From positions 744,001 to 808,000 of the forward strand of contig NZ_CP107913.1 in NCBI RefSeq assembly GCF_036014115.1: a stretch of DNA of 64,000 nucleotides, given 5' to 3'. The stretch is from Streptomyces sp. NBC_00448. GTDB lineage: Bacteria > Actinomycetota > Actinomycetes > Streptomycetales > Streptomycetaceae. The notes beneath the pieces are model-generated. The model was not told the DNA's origin. It was given only the letters and a program-made list of their open reading frames with translations, and ran no database searches. Below, in pieces: positions 9,407-16,934 of this stretch. Positions within the stretch are counted from its first letter, which is position 1; each line of letters opens with the position of its first letter. Position numbers and translations under genes: made by a program.

Positions 9407-12400
9407 GTGCGAATTCCCTCCCTCCCCCACGACGTGGGCGGCCCCCCGCCCGGACGAACCCGGCGACGACGAGCCGCGGGCGCCCTCGGCGTCCTCCTCG
9501 CCGCCGCCCTCGCGGTGGCCGCCGCGGGCCCCCTCGGTACGGCCGAGGCCGCAGCGCCGCAACCCGCGGCGCCGGCAGCGGCTCCGGCCGCAACGGCCAC
9601 TGCGGCGAAAGCCCCGGCCGGCAAGCCCGCGGGCAAGCCCTCCGGCACGACCGTCCACACGTCCACCGCCCCCGGCTCGCGCGCGCCCAAGCGCACCGGC
9701 GCCGTCACGTCGTCCTGCGCGGCCCCCAAGGCGAAGGGCGTGGCCCGCTGCTTCGCCAAGCGGGTCGACGGCACCGCCGCGGGCACCGGCGTCAAGGCCG
9801 CGGCGGTCGCGCCCTCCGGCTACGGCCCCGGCGACCTGCTCAGCGCGTACCACCTCCCGGCGGACGGCGGCCGGGGCGCGACCATCGCCATCGTGGACGC
9901 CTACGACGCCCCGACCGCGGCGGCCGACCTGGCCGTCTACCGCACGCAGTTCGGCCTGCCCGCGCTCCAGCCCGGCCAGTTCACCAAGGTCGACCAGCGC
10001 GGCTCGCAGAACAGCTACCCGACCCCCGACGCGGGCTGGGCGACCGAGATCTCGCTCGACCTGGACATGGTGTCGGCCGTCGCCCCGGAGGCGGACATCC
10101 TCCTGGTCGAGGCCGACTCGGCCTCCCTCGCGGACCTCGCCGCGGCCGTGGACGAGGCAGCCGCGCTCGGCGCCACGTACATCTCCAACAGCTACGGCGG
10201 CTCGGAGGACGGGACCGAGGCCGCGTTCGCCGACGCCCACTACGACCACCCGGGCGTGGCCGTCGTCGCCAGCTCCGGTGACGACGGATACGGCGTCCAG
10301 TTCCCGGCGGCGGCCCCTGAGGTCACCGCCGTCGGCGGCACCGCGCTGACCAAGGACGCCGGCACCGCGAAGGGCTGGACCGAGACGGCGTGGTCGGGCG
10401 CGGGCTCCGGCTGCTCCGCCTACGTGCCCAAGCCGTCCTTCCAGACCGACACCGGCTGCGGCAACCGGGCCGTCGCGGACGTCTCCGCCGTCGCCGACCC
10501 GCACACCGGCGTGGCCGTCTACGACACCTACGGCAGCAGCGGCGACGGCTGGGCGCAGTACGGCGGCACGAGCGTCGCGGCCCCCGTCATCGCATCCGTC
10601 TACGCGCTGGCCGGGCCGATAGCCGACCACGGCCGGCCGAACACCTTCCCGTACGCGCGGCCCGGTGCGCTCAACGACGTCACCTCCGGCTCCAACGGCA
10701 CCTGCACCACGGCCTACCTGTGCACGGCGGGCCCGGGTTACGACGGCCCGACCGGGCTCGGCACCCCCGACGGCACCACCGCCTTCGCCGCGACCGACTT
10801 CGGTACGGTCGCCGGCAAGGTCACCGACGAGGCGGGCGCGCCCGTCGGCGGAGTGCGGGTGACCGCGACGGGGGCGGCGTCCGGCCGCACCACGACCCGC
10901 AGCGACGGCACGTACAGCCTCCCGCTGCCGGTCGGCGACTACACCGTCACCGCGGCCGAGTTCGGCTGGACCTCCGTCTCGCACGCCGCCACCGTCACCA
11001 CCGGCACGACCACGGCCGGCGACTTCGTGCTGGCCCGCCGGGCGATGGTCACGCTCAGCGGCAAGGTCACCGACGCCTCGGGCCACGGCTGGCCGCTGGG
11101 CGCGACCCTCGCTCTGGACGACGGCTCCGAGGCGGCGCCCTTCAGCAGCGACTTCTACACCGGCGCCTACTCCGTGGACGTCCCGGCGAACGGCAGCTAC
11201 ACCCTGCACGTGGCCTCCGCGATTCCCGGCTACACCCAACGCGACGTGCAGGTGCAGGTCGGCTCCGGGAACGTCGTGCACGACATCGGGCTCGACGCGC
11301 AACTGCTCGCGTCCGACGGCTCGGCCCCCGGCTACACCCAGAAGACGGCCACGTCCGCCACCGAGAAGTTCGCCACCGGAACCATCCCGGCGGGCTGGAG
11401 CACCACCAGCGCCAAGGGCGATCCCTGGACCTTCCACGCCCCCGACCCGTCCAGTTGGACGGCCGACCCCACGCTCGGCTTCGCGTCCGCGATGTCCGGC
11501 GGCGACACCGACTCCACCCTGGTGACCCCCGCGACGGCGCAGCCGGCGGGCAAGTCCCTGCTGCTGACCTTCCGCACCGTCCAGGCCGGCGGCCTGGCGA
11601 GCATCGACTCCACCGCGGACGGCGGGGCGACCTGGCAGACCGTCTGGACCGGCGACGGAACCGAATCCGGCGCGCAGCACGCCGTGGTGCCGGCCGCCGG
11701 GAACGACCGGTCCGTCCGGCTGCGCTTCCACTACACCACCTCCGCCGTGGGCTGGTGGGACATCGCCGACGTCTCCCTCGCGCAGGCGTGGCTGCACCTC
11801 GACAAGGGCACGCTCGTCGCCGGCGACGTGACCAGCGCGCGGACCGGCCGGCCGCTCGACGGCGTGGCCGTCGCCGTGGCGGGCACCACCGCGGGCGCCA
11901 CCGCGGCCGCGGGGGCGGGGCCCGGCGGCGGCTCCGACGCCTTCTACTGGCTGTTCTCCCCGGCCACCGGTCACCGCACCGTCACCGGCTCGCTCGTCTA
12001 CTACGACCAGGCGCGCGCCTCGGTGAAGCTGGCCGCCGACCGCGTCACCCGGGTCGATCTCGCCCTGGCCAACGGGGAGATCACCGTCAGCGGCGACCTG
12101 AGCGCGACCGTGCGCCCGCACGGCTCGGCGACCAGGAAGCTGACCCTCACCAACTCCGGGGACGGCCCCGCGACCGTCCGCATCGACCAGTTCGCATCGG
12201 ACGGCGCCGCCTCGGCCGGTACGCCGTCCGCGCCGTCCGGGGCCCCCGCCAGCAAGCAGGCGGTGCCGCTGAAGCAGGGCACCGCCCGGCCGCTGGCCGA
12301 GGTTTTGGCCGCGGCCGCCCGGGCCGGGCACGGCGTCGGCAGCACGAAGACCGCCGCCCCGCACGGGACCTCCGCGGCCCCGGCCGCCGCGCAGACCGGT

Positions 12401-13477
12401 GCCCCGGCGCCGGCCTGGACCGGCCTGCCCGACCTGCCGACCCCGTCCGTGCAGGGCGTCGCCGGTACCGACCAGGGCGTCGTCTACGCCGGCCTGGGCG
12501 CCGGGACCGAGGACGTCACCAACACCTTCTACGCCTACGACCCGAGCAGCGGCGCCTGGCAGCGGAAGGCCGACGCACCCCACGCCGTGGCCGCGGCCGG
12601 GTCCGGATTCGTCGGCGGGAAGCTCTACGTCACCGGCGGTGTCGGCCCCCTGCTCACGGTCCAGCCGGCGACCCAGGTCTACGACCCGGCCACCGACAGC
12701 TGGACCGAGGCCGCGCCCGACCCTTACACGATCGCCGGTGCCACCGCCGTGCTCGACGGCAGGATCTACGAGGTGGGCGGGCTCACCACCGACGCGGACG
12801 CCACCGCCGTCGTCGCGGTCTACGACCCCGCGACCGACACGTGGAGCAAGGCGGCCGACTACCCCGAGAACATCATGAACACGCAGTGCGGCGCGACCGG
12901 CGGGCGCCTGTACTGCGCGGGCGGCGTCACCGCGGGTGGCTCCACCACGGACGCCTTCGGGTACGACCCCGCCGCGAACCGCTGGCACCGTGTCGCCGCG
13001 CTCCCCGTCGACGCGCAGTGCGCGACGGCCGCCACGGCGAACGGCGAACTGGTCGTCGCGGGCGGCATCGTCGAGGACGGCCAGGCCGCCAGTGCCCGGG
13101 CCTTCGCCTACGACCCGGCCGCCGACTGGTGGGCCCAGTTGCCGGACCTGCCGGGGCCGCAGTACTACGGCGCCGGGGCGACCGGGCTCTACTCGGTCGG
13201 CGGGGTCACCGCGGACGACTCCCTGACCGGCGCCTACCGGCTCACCGGCTACGACCAGGCCGGACCCGTCCACCTGCCGTGGCTCTCGCTGAGCCGCGAC
13301 ACCGTCACCGTCCCGGCCGGGCGCTCGGTCACCGTGACCGTACGGCTGACCGGCGACCGCCCCGGGACCGTGGCCGGGTCGCTCGGATTCGAGAGCGACG
13401 CGCTGCACGCGGTCGCGCCGCTGCCCGTCACGCTGACGGTCGCGGCCCGGCCCACCGGCCACCCGACGGGCCGCTGA
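9407..13477 (+). CDS. secreted S53 (sedolisin-like) protease with CarboxypepD_reg and kelch modules
   Basis: A 1356-aa exported protein from a GTG start, with an Arg-rich N-terminus and a hydrophobic signal near residues 23-50. The S53 domain spans about 130-450. Catalytic Glu214 and Asp218 lie in TEISLD, the oxyanion Asp292 in ASSGDDG, and the nucleophile Ser389 in GGTSVAAP. Two carboxypeptidase-regulatory-like repeats follow (about 465-640), then a jelly-roll-like region, then five or so kelch-like repeats (about 1010-1280; YDPATDSWTEAAP, YDPATDTWSKAADY) and a C-terminal Ig-like strand region. No long N-terminal S53 propeptide is evident, only about 80 Ala/Pro-rich residues. The kelch propeller suggests a surface or matrix binding role. 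Confidence 0.9.
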   Translation: MRIPSLPHDVGGPPPGRTRRRRAAGALGVLLAAALAVAAAGPLGTAEAAAPQPAAPAAAPAATATAAKAPAGKPAGKPSGTTVHTSTAPGSRAPKRTGAVTSSCAAPKAKGVARCFAKRVDGTAAGTGVKAAAVAPSGYGPGDLLSAYHLPADGGRGATIAIVDAYDAPTAAADLAVYRTQFGLPALQPGQFTKVDQRGSQNSYPTPDAGWATEISLDLDMVSAVAPEADILLVEADSASLADLAAAVDEAAALGATYISNSYGGSEDGTEAAFADAHYDHPGVAVVASSGDDGYGVQFPAAAPEVTAVGGTALTKDAGTAKGWTETAWSGAGSGCSAYVPKPSFQTDTGCGNRAVADVSAVADPHTGVAVYDTYGSSGDGWAQYGGTSVAAPVIASVYALAGPIADHGRPNTFPYARPGALNDVTSGSNGTCTTAYLCTAGPGYDGPTGLGTPDGTTAFAATDFGTVAGKVTDEAGAPVGGVRVTATGAASGRTTTRSDGTYSLPLPVGDYTVTAAEFGWTSVSHAATVTTGTTTAGDFVLARRAMVTLSGKVTDASGHGWPLGATLALDDGSEAAPFSSDFYTGAYSVDVPANGSYTLHVASAIPGYTQRDVQVQVGSGNVVHDIGLDAQLLASDGSAPGYTQKTATSATEKFATGTIPAGWSTTSAKGDPWTFHAPDPSSWTADPTLGFASAMSGGDTDSTLVTPATAQPAGKSLLLTFRTVQAGGLASIDSTADGGATWQTVWTGDGTESGAQHAVVPAAGNDRSVRLRFHYTTSAVGWWDIADVSLAQAWLHLDKGTLVAGDVTSARTGRPLDGVAVAVAGTTAGATAAAGAGPGGGSDAFYWLFSPATGHRTVTGSLVYYDQARASVKLAADRVTRVDLALANGEITVSGDLSATVRPHGSATRKLTLTNSGDGPATVRIDQFASDGAASAGTPSAPSGAPASKQAVPLKQGTARPLAEVLAAAARAGHGVGSTKTAAPHGTSAAPAAAQTGAPAPAWTGLPDLPTPSVQGVAGTDQGVVYAGLGAGTEDVTNTFYAYDPSSGAWQRKADAPHAVAAAGSGFVGGKLYVTGGVGPLLTVQPATQVYDPATDSWTEAAPDPYTIAGATAVLDGRIYEVGGLTTDADATAVVAVYDPATDTWSKAADYPENIMNTQCGATGGRLYCAGGVTAGGSTTDAFGYDPAANRWHRVAALPVDAQCATAATANGELVVAGGIVEDGQAASARAFAYDPAADWWAQLPDLPGPQYYGAGATGLYSVGGVTADDSLTGAYRLTGYDQAGPVHLPWLSLSRDTVTVPAGRSVTVTVRLTGDRPGTVAGSLGFESDALHAVAPLPVTLTVAARPTGHPTGR

Positions 13478-13495
13478 GGACCGCCCCGCCCGGAA

Positions 13496-13536
13496 CGTGC
13501 CGGCCCGCTCCCGCACTGCGGGGGCGGGCCGGCACG
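13496..13536 (+). terminator. hairpin terminator after the S53 protease gene
   Basis: CGTGCCGGCCCGC at 13496-13508 pairs perfectly with GCGGGCCGGCACG at 13524-13536, and the stem continues inward (CCCGC/GCGGG) to an ACT loop. It starts 18 nt past the stop codon. There is no T-run, as is usual in Streptomyces. Confidence 0.8.
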
Positions 13537-13593
13537 CGCACACGCTCCGCCGGGACGGTTCGCGGGGCGGTTCGCGGGACGGGAAAGATCAGA

Positions 13594-13713
13594 TCAGTTG
13601 CTCCGGATCGCGAAGATCACGCCGATGATGAAGATCACCGCGATGATCGCGTACCAGGTGATGTCCTCCCGGGCGTTCGTGGTCAGAGCCAGCTGCACCA
13701 TCTGGTCGTGCAC
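13594..13713 (-). CDS. 39-aa single-span membrane protein
   Basis: A small gene with a GTG start and a good ribosome site (GAGAGGGG 6 nt upstream). The product begins MHDQMVQLALTTNAREDITW and ends in one hydrophobic span (YAIIAVIFIIGVIFAIRSN). The coding stretch is AT-richer than its flanks, and third positions of the helix codons are almost all C or G. It sits alone between two strong terminators, convergent with the protease gene, so it is a separate transcription unit. Small one-helix proteins of this kind are widespread in Streptomyces without a known role. Function unknown. Confidence 0.6.
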   Translation of the reverse strand: MHDQMVQLALTTNAREDITWYAIIAVIFIIGVIFAIRSN

Positions 13714-13853
13714 GGCAACCCCTCTCGCTCCTGTGATCCCCCTCCTCCCCAGTACCCACCACGGCGCCCCTCACTCGCGCGCGGGGATGGGCCGCTCGGG
13801 TGGCGGGCGACCGGCGGGGCTCCGTACCGGCCACGCACACGCCCGGACGGCGA

Positions 13854-13892
13854 GGACGGGCCCGCTCACCGTGCTCGTGAGCGGGCCCGTCC
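13854..13892 (-). terminator. hairpin terminator after the GH84 gene
   Basis: GGACGGGCCCGCTCAC at 13854-13869 and GTGAGCGGGCCCGTCC at 13877-13892 form a perfect 16-bp stem with a 7-nt loop, 27 nt past the GH84 stop. Confidence 0.85.
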
Positions 13893-13918
13893 GTTCGCTC
13901 ATCCGCGGAGGCCGATGA

Positions 13919-16615
13919 TCAGCCGGCGGCGCTCGCCACGATCTCGGAGACCACCGGGGCCGGGCTGCCGGCCGTCCACAGCAGGCGGACGGTGTCGGTC
14001 GCGACGCCGTGCGCGGGCAGGCGGGTGTACGGCCCGGTCAGCGCGCCGATCGTCCGCCATGTGGTGCCGTCGTGGACCTGCACCAGGGCCCGGGCGCGGC
14101 CGGTGCCGGGCTGCAGGACCAGCACCGAGTCCAGTGCCTTCGCCGCCGGCAGCGTCACGACGAGCGCGTCGCCGGAGGCGGGGACGGCGCCGGCGTGGTA
14201 GGCGGTGGTCAGGTCGCCGTCCACCGCGGCGGCAAGCGACGAGTCCGCCGCCGGGGCCGGGGTCCCGGAAGCGGTGACCGCCGTCAGCGGTGAGCCGACC
14301 GTGAACTCCCGTACCACCACCCAGTTGTCCTGCGCCGCGGTGTTGCGCAGCCGCACGTAGCGGGCGGTGGTCCCGGCGGGGGCTTCGGCCTTCACCTCGG
14401 CGGTGTTGCTGAAGTCGCCCAGCGACTTCCAGGTGGTGCCGTCGGAGGAGTACTCCAGGGTCCCCTGGTGGATGTAGTCCTCCGCACTCGTCGCCTTGCC
14501 CATGAGGATGTCGACGGTGCTGATCGGCCGCGCCGAGCCCAGGTCGACACCGACGTAGTCACCGACCGACGGGGCCGCGTCCGACCAGAAGAAGGTGTCG
14601 GGGTCGCCGTCGGTGTAGTTCGCGGGGTTGTTGCCGTTGTAGGTGCCCAGGGAGGTGGTCGCCGTGGAACGGGTGTGCACGACGCCGAGCGCGGCGTCGT
14701 ACCGGTTCTCGGCGTCGGTGACGAAGGTGTCCACCACGGTGTCCCCGACCAGGACGCCGTGTGCGGAGGCCGCCGCGACCAGCGCGGGCAGCGCCTGCCG
14801 GTCGGCCCACGCGTGGGCCGCGTCGCCCGCCTGCTGCCGTTGCAGCATGTCCAGGGCGGTGAGCGTGGCCGTTCCCCAGTCGGCCGTGGAGTCGAGCCAC
14901 GGCGCGGCGTCGGTGAGGAAGCCCTGTTCGCTGTGCGGCAGATGTGCCCGCAGGTACGCGGGGGCTGCGGCGACGGCGGCCAGGCGGGGGCTCAGGGTGC
15001 GGGCGGCCTTGGCCGGGTCGGTCGGCCAGGCGGTCCAGAACTGCTTGATCGCGGCGCTCAGTTCGGGTGCCTGACCGCCGGTCAGCGCCGAGGTGTAGTT
15101 CAGGTCGGCGAAGGCCCGCAGGGCGGCGGCGGTCCTCGGGTCTCCCCCGGCGAGCTCGCTGAGGGACGCGTTCCACGAGGTCTGCGGGTCGTAGGCCTCC
15201 GCGTTCCACAGGTAGTCCGCCATCGTGAACAGCGCGATCCTCGACGCGTACGGCTGGATCATCGGGTTCGAGGTGAGCCCCGCCACCGCGCCGGCCACGC
15301 CCGGCTCGCGCCCGGTGTAGGGGGCGAGGAGCAGCCGGTTGGTGACGTAGTCGTTGACCGGGTAGTTGTCCCAGACCAGGATCTTGTGGCCGAAGACCTG
15401 CCGGGCTTCCTGGGCCTGGGCGGTCGTGATGGTGGGCGCGACGACGCCTTCGCCGGTCCACTCCACCAGCACGGCGGGGTCCAACTGCTGGGCGATGGCG
15501 GTCTTGTAGGGGCTGGGCGAGGTGTCGTAGTACTCCGTGGGCACCATCTGCAGCGCTGCGGCGCCGGGGTGGGTGGCGATGAAGTCCTGCTGCACCCGGT
15601 TGAGCAGGTACGACTGCGCGGCGCCCGCCGCGCCGCCGCCGGTGCCGAACCTGGTCTTGTCGGCGTCGCAGTTCCAGTTGGTGTAGCTGATGTCGTCCAG
15701 CGGGACGGCGAAGGAGCGCACACCCACGTCCCACAGCGTCTGGAACTTGGCCACCAGCGCCTTCTCGTCCGCGTCGGAGCTGTAGCAGACGGACAGGCCG
15801 GGTGAAAGCGCGTAGGTGAACGCCACGTGGTCGGCGGTGGCGCGGTCGGACAGGCTCTTGATCACCGCGAGCTTGTCGGCCGGGTACGGGTCGCGCCACT
15901 GCGCCCGCAGGTAGGGGTCGTCCTTGGGCGAGTACACGTAGATGTTCATCTTGTGCGCGGCGAGGTAGTCGAGCTGGTCCAGGCGGGCCGGGTCCGACCA
16001 CGGCGTGCCGTAGAAGCCCTCGATGACGCCCCGCAAGGGGGTGGACGGCCAGTCCCGCACGGCGAGCCCGTCCAGCGTGCGGCGGGGAGCGCGTCCGTCG
16101 GGCCGCACGAGCTGGCGGAGGGTCTGCGCGGCGTAGAAGGTGCCGGTGGGATCGGCTCCGGCCAGCACGATCGACCCGTTCCCGACGCCCAGTTCGTAGC
16201 CTTCGGCCGGCAGCCCGGCGGTTCCCGGCAGCCTGAGGGCGGCCAGGGCTGCCGCGGACCCGGGGGTCTCGGCCGGGCCCCCGACGTACACCGTGAGGCC
16301 GCCGTGCCGCGCGGGGCGGTCGGCGCGGGCGAAGGTGCGGGCGCCCCCGGCGCGCAGGGCCTGCTCGGTCGCGCTGATCGCCGAGGTGTCCGCGGACGGC
16401 CCGGCGATCAGGGTCACGGCAGAGGTGATGGTGACGTGGCCGGTGTGCGGGGTGACGGAGCGGGGGGTGGGGAAGATCTGCGGTGCGCTCGGGGCGGCGG
16501 CGGCGTGCGCCGTCCCCCGGACTCCGGGCAACGCGCCGGTGGCCGCGAGCGCGAGGGCGGCGGCGGCCACGACCACTGTGCGTCTGGCGCGGGTCGATCC
16601 GTGGGAGTGCTGCAC
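13919..16615 (-). CDS. secreted GH84 beta-N-acetylglucosaminidase with C-terminal F5/8C domain
   Basis: An 898-aa exported enzyme. A signal peptide covers residues 1-39, the GH20b-like N-domain about 45-190, and the GH84 catalytic barrel about 195-480. Key residues are GFYGTPW from residue 200, KDDPYLR from 231 and the catalytic Asp pair at 307-308 (VPLDDIS), which work by substrate-assisted cleavage of terminal GlcNAc. A helical region follows, then an F5/8-type C (CBM32-like) galactose-binding domain near 640-770 and a second beta domain to the end. The GTG start is chosen because AAGGAGG lies 7 nt upstream; an ATG 7 nt further up is in another frame. A dre-like DasR site lies about 240 bp upstream. 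Relatives act on O-GlcNAc, hyaluronan or mucin-type glycans. Confidence 0.93.
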   Translation of the reverse strand: MQHSHGSTRARRTVVVAAAALALAATGALPGVRGTAHAAAAPSAPQIFPTPRSVTPHTGHVTITSAVTLIAGPSADTSAISATEQALRAGGARTFARADRPARHGGLTVYVGGPAETPGSAAALAALRLPGTAGLPAEGYELGVGNGSIVLAGADPTGTFYAAQTLRQLVRPDGRAPRRTLDGLAVRDWPSTPLRGVIEGFYGTPWSDPARLDQLDYLAAHKMNIYVYSPKDDPYLRAQWRDPYPADKLAVIKSLSDRATADHVAFTYALSPGLSVCYSSDADEKALVAKFQTLWDVGVRSFAVPLDDISYTNWNCDADKTRFGTGGGAAGAAQSYLLNRVQQDFIATHPGAAALQMVPTEYYDTSPSPYKTAIAQQLDPAVLVEWTGEGVVAPTITTAQAQEARQVFGHKILVWDNYPVNDYVTNRLLLAPYTGREPGVAGAVAGLTSNPMIQPYASRIALFTMADYLWNAEAYDPQTSWNASLSELAGGDPRTAAALRAFADLNYTSALTGGQAPELSAAIKQFWTAWPTDPAKAARTLSPRLAAVAAAPAYLRAHLPHSEQGFLTDAAPWLDSTADWGTATLTALDMLQRQQAGDAAHAWADRQALPALVAAASAHGVLVGDTVVDTFVTDAENRYDAALGVVHTRSTATTSLGTYNGNNPANYTDGDPDTFFWSDAAPSVGDYVGVDLGSARPISTVDILMGKATSAEDYIHQGTLEYSSDGTTWKSLGDFSNTAEVKAEAPAGTTARYVRLRNTAAQDNWVVVREFTVGSPLTAVTASGTPAPAADSSLAAAVDGDLTTAYHAGAVPASGDALVVTLPAAKALDSVLVLQPGTGRARALVQVHDGTTWRTIGALTGPYTRLPAHGVATDTVRLLWTAGSPAPVVSEIVASAAG

Positions 16616-16854
16616 GAGTCATCCTCCTTGGTCTGCTGTCCGGCTTGCTCCTGAGTGCGCTGTGCCTTCGCGGGCCGCGCCCGCCGGCAGGGTCAGCCGG
16701 CGGGGCGGGCCTGGTGCGACCATCGAGCGAGGGGTGCGGTGATCGAGGAGTTCCGTGATCGAGGAGTACGTCGCCGTGCGCGTTGCGGGCGCGCTCGACG
16801 TGGAGGTGCCGCGGGTGCGCCGGACGGTGGGCCGAGCCCGTCCGGCGGCCTCAC

Positions 16855-16870
16855 AGTGGTCTAGACATCT
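16855..16870. promoter_or_regulatory. dre-like DasR operator upstream of GH84
   Basis: AGTGGTCTAGACATCT matches the 16-bp palindrome bound by the GlcNAc-responsive repressor DasR (known core TGGTCTAGACCA) at 14 of 16 positions; one half-site is perfect. It sits in the 319-bp gap between the GH59 stop and the GH84 start, whose product releases GlcNAc. The rest of the gap (16616-16934) shows no gene. Confidence 0.65.
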
Positions 16871-16934
16871 ACGGTAGGCCCGGTGAATTTGCGACGTCAA
16901 TGGCGCGGCGGGAGCGCCCGGGCGCCGCTCCGGT

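Noticed and set aside
9347..13543. 1398-aa minus-strand frame opposite the S53 protease
   Set aside because: Arg/Gly/Val-rich shadow without motifs; the plus strand has a complete catalytic triad and repeats.
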